45,582 bases of DNA from CAYSYM01 sp964435115. Its GTDB lineage: Bacteria; Chloroflexota; UBA6077; CF-72. Positions 40,271-45,582 of the stretch are shown here, piece by piece. Below the pieces are notes generated by a model that was not told where the DNA came from, searched no databases, and saw only the letters and a list, made by a program, of their open reading frames with translations. The position numbers and the translations under genes are program-made. The stretch covers positions 1-45,582 of the forward strand of contig CAYSYM010000029.1 of assembly GCA_964435115.1 (NCBI GenBank). The letters are read 5' to 3'. Position 1 is the first letter of the stretch; the number at the start of each line of letters is the position of its first letter.

Positions 40271-41320
40271 ATGGCGACGATCCAGGACGTGGCGCGCCAG
40301 GCGAGGGTCTCCATTGCCACGGTCTCGCGCGTCCTGAATGGCGGGGCGCCGGTCAGCCAGGTGACCCGCGGGCGCGTGTTGCAGGTCGTGGCCGACCTTG
40401 GGTTCCAGCCCAATGCCCTGGCGCGCGCGCTCCACCAGAAGCGGACCCGGAGCGTCGGCCTGCTCGTGCCCGACATCTCGAACCCCTACTACCCAGAGCT
40501 GGCACGCGGGGTCGAGGACGCCGCGTGCGACCACGGCTACTCGGTCGTCATCTGCAACACATACGCGCGCCCGGACAAGCTGCGGGAGTACGTGCGCGTG
40601 CTGGGCGAGAAGCGGGTGGACGGACTCATCCTGGGGGGCGGCGCCGGGCGCGAAGCGGACGACGCCCCGCCGGTCGATCCCGAAGCGTGGCGGGCGGTGG
40701 TGGGCATCGGCTACCGCGGCCTCGGGTTCCCGACGGTGGGGATCGACAACCGGCGTGCGGCGCACGAAGCCGCGGCGCACCTGATCGGCCTGGGCCACCG
40801 ACGCATCGGCTTCATCGGTGGTCCGCTGGAACGGCTGACCGTGCAGGAGCGCCTCCTCGGCTTCGAGCAATGCCTGGCCGAGCACGGACTGGAGCGTGAC
40901 CCGGCTCTCGTGCGCGGGGGAGACTTCCGTCCGTCCGGCGGGTACGCGGTGACGCGCGAGTGTCTGGACCTTCCGGAGCCCCCGACGGCGGTCCTCGCCG
41001 CGAACGACCGCATGGCGATCGGGGCGATCGCGGCCGTGACCGATGCCGGCTTGCGCGTGCCGGGCGACGTGGCTGTCGTCGGGTTCGACGATACCCCGGT
41101 GAGCGCCTACATCAGGCCGGGGCTCACGACGGTTTCGATCCCAGCCTACGAGCTCGGCGCCACGGCGATGCGCCAGGTGCTGCGCCTCCTGGACGAGGGC
41201 GGAGCGGTGGACCAGAGCACCCTCCTGCCAGCCCGGCTCGTCATCCGCGAGTCGAGTGGCGGAGTACGGCGGCCGGTGCGTGCTCCCCGCCAGGGGTCCG
41301 GCTCGCAACCAGCAGCGTAG
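40271..41320 (+). CDS. LacI-family transcriptional regulator
   Basis: 349 residues from ATG 40271. The N-terminal helix-turn-helix and hinge are typical (ATIQDVARQARVSIATVSRV, NALARALHQKRTRSVGLLVPD). The periplasmic-binding-protein-like effector domain follows with ISNPYYPELARGVEDAA, GHRRIGFIGGP, VLAANDRMAIGAI and VAVVGFDDTPVSAYIRPGLT. It heads an operon of an amidohydrolase, a UPF0261 protein and an ABC importer, so its inducer is probably the imported compound or a product of it. The operators at its own promoter indicate autoregulation. Confidence 0.94.
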   Translation: MATIQDVARQARVSIATVSRVLNGGAPVSQVTRGRVLQVVADLGFQPNALARALHQKRTRSVGLLVPDISNPYYPELARGVEDAACDHGYSVVICNTYARPDKLREYVRVLGEKRVDGLILGGGAGREADDAPPVDPEAWRAVVGIGYRGLGFPTVGIDNRRAAHEAAAHLIGLGHRRIGFIGGPLERLTVQERLLGFEQCLAEHGLERDPALVRGGDFRPSGGYAVTRECLDLPEPPTAVLAANDRMAIGAIAAVTDAGLRVPGDVAVVGFDDTPVSAYIRPGLTTVSIPAYELGATAMRQVLRLLDEGGAVDQSTLLPARLVIRESSGGVRRPVRAPRQGSGSQPAA

Positions 41321-41359
41321 TGGAGCGGAAGGCTCGGAAAAAGAGAGGAGACGCGCGGA

Positions 41360-42253
41360 ATGGCCGATGCGGAGCTGCGGCACAACATCCTGGAATTGCC
41401 GGCCTACGACGTGAAGGAGTGGCACAAGCGGACCGACACCATCTTGATCCCCATGGGGAGCGCCGAGAAGCACGGCCCGCACGTGCCGACCGGCACCGAT
41501 TCCTTCGTCACGATCGCGGTGGTGGAGCGAGCCGCTCGGCTGGCGAACGTGCCGCATACGCCGCTGATGCCCTTCGGCTATTCGCCCCACCATGCGGGCG
41601 AGGTGTGCTGGGGCACCGGGACGATCACCATTCCGGCCGAGACCTATCGCGAGGTGGTGTACGCCATCGGCCGCAGCCTGGCGTTCTCCGGCTTCAGCAA
41701 GCTGGTGTTCGTCTCTCACCACGGCTCGAACAGCCGTCCGATCGAAGAGCCGCTGCGGCGGCTGCGCTTCGAGCAGGGCGTCTTCGCGTGTTGGTACAAG
41801 ACCCCCACAGAGCGTGAGACGACTGTGTTGAAGGGCATCCTGGAGGGCCCACCGGAGGACACGCCGGGCTGGCACTCCGGCGAGCTGGAGACGGCGACCA
41901 TGCGCGCCTACGAGCAGGAGCACAACCTGCCCGGGTTGACCCGCATGGAGCGCGCGCCGCGGACGAGCCACGCACACGCGCCGGGCTGGATGGGGCCCGC
42001 CTTCTCGAAGAAGGATGGCACGGCAACGGTCATCTTCCAGGGGTCGGAGAACATCACCGTGCCGATGAACCACCACGAGTACGCGGACGATGGTGTGATT
42101 GGCGACCCGCACTGCAACACGACGCCGGAGAAGGGCTTCCGGATCTTCGATCGCATGGCCGAGCACCTGGCGGCGTTCGTGGAGGAGGTGAAGCGATTCG
42201 AGGGCTTCAACCCGCCGGCCGAGAAGCGCGACTGGCCGCAACGGGCGTGGTGA
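41360..42253 (+). CDS. Creatininase-family amidohydrolase
   Basis: 297 residues from ATG 41360 (AGGAG about 11 nt upstream). The creatininase metal-site pattern is present: Glu36, His38 and Asp47 in MGSAEKHGPHVPTGTD, histidines in FVSHHGSN, and the HSGELETATM motif (HAGE-ET in relatives). Members are metal-dependent enzymes that open cyclic amides (creatinine, mycofactocin or FAPy-type substrates). The precise substrate is unknown. The C-terminal third (PMNHHEYADDGVIGDPHCNT) contains extra potential ligands. Co-transcribed behind lacI with a 39-bp gap. Confidence 0.88.
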   Translation: MADAELRHNILELPAYDVKEWHKRTDTILIPMGSAEKHGPHVPTGTDSFVTIAVVERAARLANVPHTPLMPFGYSPHHAGEVCWGTGTITIPAETYREVVYAIGRSLAFSGFSKLVFVSHHGSNSRPIEEPLRRLRFEQGVFACWYKTPTERETTVLKGILEGPPEDTPGWHSGELETATMRAYEQEHNLPGLTRMERAPRTSHAHAPGWMGPAFSKKDGTATVIFQGSENITVPMNHHEYADDGVIGDPHCNTTPEKGFRIFDRMAEHLAAFVEEVKRFEGFNPPAEKRDWPQRAW

Positions 42254-42263
42254 GCGATTGAGG

Positions 42264-42306
42264 CCGCCGGGCTCGGGGGTCCTCCGTGCGCCCCCGAGCC
42301 CGGCGG
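42264..42306 (+). terminator. Very strong hairpin between the creatininase and UPF0261 genes
   Basis: Perfect 16-bp stem CCGCCGGGCTCGGGGG/CCCCCGAGCCCGGCGG with an 11-nt loop, 10 bp after the creatininase stop. There is no U-tract, so it may stabilise or partly attenuate the message rather than fully terminate it. Confidence 0.6.
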
Positions 42307-42400
42307 AGCGCGTGGCGCCCGGTATTCGGAAGCGAGAGGGCTGGTGGCCAGTGGCAAGCGCTGGCCCACAGGCTGAGCACCCGGAAGGTGGGGGAACGCG

Positions 42401-43825
42401 ATGATCGCGGTCCTGGCGACACTCGATACCAAGGGGCCAGAGGCGGCGTACGCCGTCGAGTTGCTGCGTACGCGATACGGCCGTGAGGCCTACCTGCTCG
42501 ACGTCGGCACCGTCGCCGGTCCGGGCTCGCCCACGCCCACCGCCACGCGCGAGGAGGTCATGGCCGCGGCAGGGACGACGTCCGCGGAGCTCGCCACGGC
42601 TCGCCGCGATGAGGCGATGGCGGCCATGGGCCGCGGCGCAGGACGCATCCTGGCTGCTCTCCACGCCTCGGGGCGCCTGCGCGGTGTGCTGGCGCTGGGG
42701 GGCAACCAGGGCACGGCGATCGCCGGGATCGCCCTCCGCGCCCTGCCCCTGGGGCTGCCGAAGCTCATCCTGTCCACGATTGCCTCGGGCAACGTCCGGC
42801 CGCATATCGGCCACAGCGACACAGCCCTGCTCTTCTCCGTGGCCGACCTGCTCGGCGGGCCGAACAGCATCACCGGCCCGATGATCGAGCGGGCCGTCGG
42901 CGCGCTGGTGGGCATGGTGGACGCGGCGCGTCCGCTCGCGCCGCGCTCGGGCGGGCGGGTGGCCGCCCTGACTGCGCTGGGCAATACCGAGCCGGCAGCG
43001 CGGCGCATCCAGGCCGGACTCGAGTCGACGGGCTGGGAGGTCGTCGGATTCCACGCCTCGGGCGCGTGCGGATCGGCGATGGAGCAGCTCGTCGAGGAGG
43101 GGGTGGTGAACGCCGTCGTGGACCTCACCCCGCACGAGCTGATCGGCGACGTCTTCCCCGACGAGATCTACCGGCCCACCCGGCCGGGCCGGCTGCTGGC
43201 CGCCGGTCGCAAGGGCCTCCCCCAGGTGGTCGCCCCTGGCGGCCTGGAGTACTTCTGCTTCGGCCCCCCGGAGAGCATCCCGCCGCAGTACCGCGGCCGG
43301 CCCACCCACTACCACAACCCCTTCAACCTGAACGTGCGGGCGACGGCGGCCGAGCTGGCGATCCTGGGCGCCGAGATGGCGCGACGGTTGAACCAAGCCC
43401 TGGGGCCGGTGGCCGTGCTGATCCCCTGCCTGGGGTGGTCGGTGGTCGGCTCTCCGGGCGGGCCGCTGCACGACCCGACTGCCAACCAGGCCTTCGTGGA
43501 CGCCTTGAGAGACGAGCTCCGGCGCGACATCCCGGTGGAGGAGCTCGACCTGGCGATCAACGATCCGCCCTTCGCCGATCGGTGCGTGGACTGGCTCGCC
43601 CGGCTGGCGCAGCAGTCTGAGCGCCTCGTGCCAGCTGCTCCGGGTGGCTCGGCCCGCGGGGGCCACCGGCACCAGAGCCTGCCACAGGCCTCACCACGGC
43701 CGGCGCCAGCTCGGCCGGACGCTGGGGAAGACGTCCAAACCGGCGGCGGCGTGATCGCCAAGACGTCGACGCCGCGACGACGCGCGGCGCCACCATCGGA
43801 GGCGATCTCCGACGGGGAGGGATGA
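42401..43825 (+). CDS. Tm-1-like ATP-binding domain protein (UPF0261)
   Basis: 474 residues from ATG 42401. The UPF0261 core is clear: MIAVLATLDTKGPEAAY, GVLALGGNQGTAIAGIALRALPLGLPKLILSTIASGNV (split here into shorter recognisable blocks), GNTEPAARRI, VDLTPHELIGDVF, and PTHYHNPFNLNVRATAAEL near the C-terminus. The plant relative Tm-1 binds nucleotides; the bacterial role is unknown. The last 55-60 residues are a low-complexity Pro/Ala/Arg tail beyond the usual family end (about 400-410). It ends 1 bp before the permease start and is part of the same operon. Confidence 0.9.
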   Translation: MIAVLATLDTKGPEAAYAVELLRTRYGREAYLLDVGTVAGPGSPTPTATREEVMAAAGTTSAELATARRDEAMAAMGRGAGRILAALHASGRLRGVLALGGNQGTAIAGIALRALPLGLPKLILSTIASGNVRPHIGHSDTALLFSVADLLGGPNSITGPMIERAVGALVGMVDAARPLAPRSGGRVAALTALGNTEPAARRIQAGLESTGWEVVGFHASGACGSAMEQLVEEGVVNAVVDLTPHELIGDVFPDEIYRPTRPGRLLAAGRKGLPQVVAPGGLEYFCFGPPESIPPQYRGRPTHYHNPFNLNVRATAAELAILGAEMARRLNQALGPVAVLIPCLGWSVVGSPGGPLHDPTANQAFVDALRDELRRDIPVEELDLAINDPPFADRCVDWLARLAQQSERLVPAAPGGSARGGHRHQSLPQASPRPAPARPDAGEDVQTGGGVIAKTSTPRRRAAPPSEAISDGEG

Positions 43826-43826
43826 G

Positions 43827-44705
43827 ATGAGCGACGTGGCAACGTCGACCGCGGAGACGCAGGCTGGTCCGAGCACGCTCCTGCCCAGCGGGAGGCGGCC
43901 CGCAGTGGGACGAGTCGTCCGTCGCTGGCTGCGAACCAACGGCGTCGTCATCGCCGTCTACGTCGCGCTCTTCCTGGCCTGGGAGGCCGGCACCCGCGTC
44001 TTCGAGGTGCCCGCGTTCCTCCTGCCCCCGCCCTCAGCCATCCTGGCGCGGCTCGCCGAGAACCCGGCCCGCCTGGCGGTGCACACCGGCACCACGCTCC
44101 AGGAGGTCCTGGGTGGCTTCCTGCTCGGCGTAGCCGTCAGCCTCCCGCTCGGCCTGCTGATCGTCTGCTCGCGCTTCCTGGAGCGACTCGTCTACCCGTT
44201 CCTGGTGGCCTTCCAGGCCATCCCCAAGGTGGCGCTCGCCCCCATCCTGGTGGTCTGGTTCGGGTTCGGCCCGACCTCCAAGGTCATGCTCGGCCTCGTC
44301 ACGGCGATGTTCCCGATCGTCATCAACACGGTCATCGGCCTCAACCAGACGCCGCCCGAGATGATCCACCTGATGCGCTCGCTGGGCGCCTCATCGCTCC
44401 AGACCTTCCTGAAGATCCGGCTGATCGCCGCCGCCCCGTACATCTTCGGCGGCTTCAAGGTCGGCATCACGCTCGCCGTCGTCGGGGCGGTGGTCGGCGA
44501 GTTCATCGCCTCGAACAGCGGCCTCGGCTACCTCCTCCTGGTCGCCAACAACTCGTTCGACACGGCCATGCTGTTCGGCGTGGTCGTGGTGCTGTCGCTC
44601 ATGAGCATCGTGCTCTTCTACCTCATCGAGCTGCTCGAGGCGCTCGTGCTGCCGCGTCCGCTGCGTCGCAAGGGCACCGACCTCGGCACGGGAGCGCAGG
44701 CATGA
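43827..44705 (+). CDS. ABC transporter permease (SsuC/TauC family)
   Basis: 292 residues from ATG 43827, with GGGAGGG upstream. About six membrane helices and the cytoplasmic EAA loop (RSLGASSLQTFLKIRLIAAA) that docks to the ATPase. VPAFLLPPPSAILARL, GFLLGVAVSLPLGLLI, AFQAIPKVALAPILVVWFG and GEFIASNSGLGYLL are the nitrate/sulfonate/taurine subfamily pattern. It overlaps the ATPase gene by 4 bp (ATGA). The substrate is not deducible, though these importers carry small organic anions and pyrimidine-like compounds. Confidence 0.94.
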   Translation: MSDVATSTAETQAGPSTLLPSGRRPAVGRVVRRWLRTNGVVIAVYVALFLAWEAGTRVFEVPAFLLPPPSAILARLAENPARLAVHTGTTLQEVLGGFLLGVAVSLPLGLLIVCSRFLERLVYPFLVAFQAIPKVALAPILVVWFGFGPTSKVMLGLVTAMFPIVINTVIGLNQTPPEMIHLMRSLGASSLQTFLKIRLIAAAPYIFGGFKVGITLAVVGAVVGEFIASNSGLGYLLLVANNSFDTAMLFGVVVVLSLMSIVLFYLIELLEALVLPRPLRRKGTDLGTGAQA

Positions 44706-45538
44706 GCCTGGCGATTCGGCCCTCGCGGCTGGACCAGGCGGTCCACGCCAGCAGTCGAGCGGCTGCGGCGGCAGCACCGGTCCGCGTGGTGGAGGTGTCG
44801 CGCGTGTACGAGCGAGACGGTGAGGGCGACCTGCTGGCGGTGGACCGGGTCAGCCTGGACGTGGCGCCCTCGGAGTTCTGCAGCATCCTCGGGCCGAGCG
44901 GATGCGGGAAGAGCACCCTGCTGATGATGATCGCGGGGCTGTACCGCACCAGCTCGGGGCAGATCTTTGTCAACGACACGCTCGTCGACGGGCCGTGCAC
45001 AGGGTTGGGCATGGTGTTCCAGAAGGACGTGCTACTGGACTGGCGCACGGTGCTGGACAACGTCCTGCTGCCGATCGAGGTGAAGCGTCTTTCCAGGGCC
45101 GCTTACCGCGATCGTGCGCTGGGTCTGCTCGAGCTGGTGGGGCTGCGCGACTTCGCCGGCGCGTATCCCGACCAGCTCTCCGGCGGCATGCGGCAGCGGG
45201 TGGCCATCTGTCGGGCCCTGGTCCACGACCCACCGCTGCTCCTGATGGACGAGCCCTTCGGGGCACTCGACGCGCTGACCCGCGAGAAGCTGAACCTCGA
45301 CCTGATGCGGCTCACCACGGAGTCGGCCAAGACGGTGATCTTCATCACCCACAGCATCGACGAGGCAGTGCTGATGTCCGACCGCATCGTGGTGATGGCG
45401 CCGCGCCCGGGCACGGTGCTGCGGACGCTGACGGTCGACCTATCCAAACCACGGACCCTGGCCACCCGAGCCGACCCGCGGTTCCACGAGCTCGTCAACG
45501 AGATCCGCGGCGTCTTCCACTCGATGGGGATTATCTGA
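44702..45538 (+). CDS. ABC transporter ATPase (SsuB/TauB family)
   Basis: 278 residues from ATG 44702. Walker A GPSGCGKST (64-72), Q-loop MVFQKDVLLDWRTV, signature LSGGMRQRVAICRAL, Walker B LLLMDEPFGALD and switch histidine ITHSIDEAV are intact. It has an N-terminal extension of about 25 residues rich in Ala. It energises the permease upstream. A substrate-binding protein gene probably follows. Confidence 0.95.
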   Translation: MSLAIRPSRLDQAVHASSRAAAAAAPVRVVEVSRVYERDGEGDLLAVDRVSLDVAPSEFCSILGPSGCGKSTLLMMIAGLYRTSSGQIFVNDTLVDGPCTGLGMVFQKDVLLDWRTVLDNVLLPIEVKRLSRAAYRDRALGLLELVGLRDFAGAYPDQLSGGMRQRVAICRALVHDPPLLLMDEPFGALDALTREKLNLDLMRLTTESAKTVIFITHSIDEAVLMSDRIVVMAPRPGTVLRTLTVDLSKPRTLATRADPRFHELVNEIRGVFHSMGII

Positions 45539-45557
45539 TGACGAGGGGAGTCTCGAG

Positions 45558-45582
45558 ATGACTGCTGAGAGCAACGCCACCC
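45558..45582 (+). CDS. Start of the next operon gene (cut by the edge)
   Basis: ATG 45558 with GAGGGGAG about 7 nt upstream begins MTAESNAT before the window ends. From operon context it is likely the substrate-binding protein or another pathway gene, but eight codons cannot show this. Confidence 0.4.

Noticed and set aside
40235..43672. 1145-codon open frame on the minus strand opposite lacI, creatininase and UPF0261
   Set aside because: Antisense shadow of three clear genes. High GC removes stops, the protein is low-complexity Arg/His/Ala with no family motif, and no ribosome binding site is seen.

Overview
The window is a visibly GC-rich bacterial chromosome segment with almost no spacer DNA. 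I see no tRNA, rRNA, insertion sequence, phage gene or CRISPR array. A division/cell-wall (dcw) cluster that keeps both ftsA and mraZ, a T-box leader, a Gram-positive-type SOS box (CGAAC-N4-GTTC), many GTG/TTG starts, menaquinone genes and a bactofilin together suggest Chloroflexota, perhaps Thermomicrobia-like. That placement is inference from gene content and not a computed phylogeny.

Layout. (1) 1-17.7 kb, minus strand: a dcw operon read right to left, mraZ-rsmH-ftsL-ftsI-murF-mraY-murD-ftsW-murC-murB-ftsQ-ftsA-ftsZ, followed by a radical SAM gene and pgeF, which runs off the left edge. Many junctions are 4-bp GTGA/ATGA overlaps. murE and murG are missing from their usual places. A promoter with a ladder of GTGGGR boxes precedes mraZ. 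(2) 17.9-23.5 kb: a family-4 glycosyltransferase and a 40-residue zinc-ribbon protein (minus); comEA-comEC for DNA uptake (plus); a 33-residue membrane microprotein and a bactofilin (minus). (3) 24-28.4 kb: fdhD and holA (plus), glutamine-dependent nadE (minus), and rpsT (plus). (4) 28.5-33.3 kb: a menaquinone operon whose first gene is an in-frame fusion of a complete TetR-type repressor to isochorismate synthase (MenF), followed by menD and menH. A perfect 26-bp palindrome lies between its probable promoter and start codon. (5) 33.3-36.9 kb: lexA with its own promoter and SOS box, NAD kinase, and on the opposite strand a lone acetolactate synthase large subunit behind a T-box leader. (6) 37.3-40 kb: a DUF72 protein and two membrane proteins. 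(7) 40.2 kb to the right edge: a LacI-regulated operon with a creatininase-family amidohydrolase, a Tm-1-like/UPF0261 protein and an ABC importer of the nitrate/sulfonate/taurine type, whose next gene is cut by the edge.

How the genes work together. The left third makes lipid I from UDP-MurNAc-peptides and builds the divisome. The men operon diverts chorismate toward menaquinone and appears to be controlled by the first enzyme's own DNA-binding domain. lexA, mraZ and lacI each carry recognisable operators at their own promoters. The right-hand operon looks like an inducible uptake and hydrolysis pathway for an unidentified amide-type compound.

The most unusual feature is the TetR-MenF fusion with its palindrome. 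Next are the ComEC whose C-terminal metallo-beta-lactamase-like region has lost its metal motif, the dcw cluster lacking murE and murG, and the LacI/creatininase/UPF0261/ABC operon.
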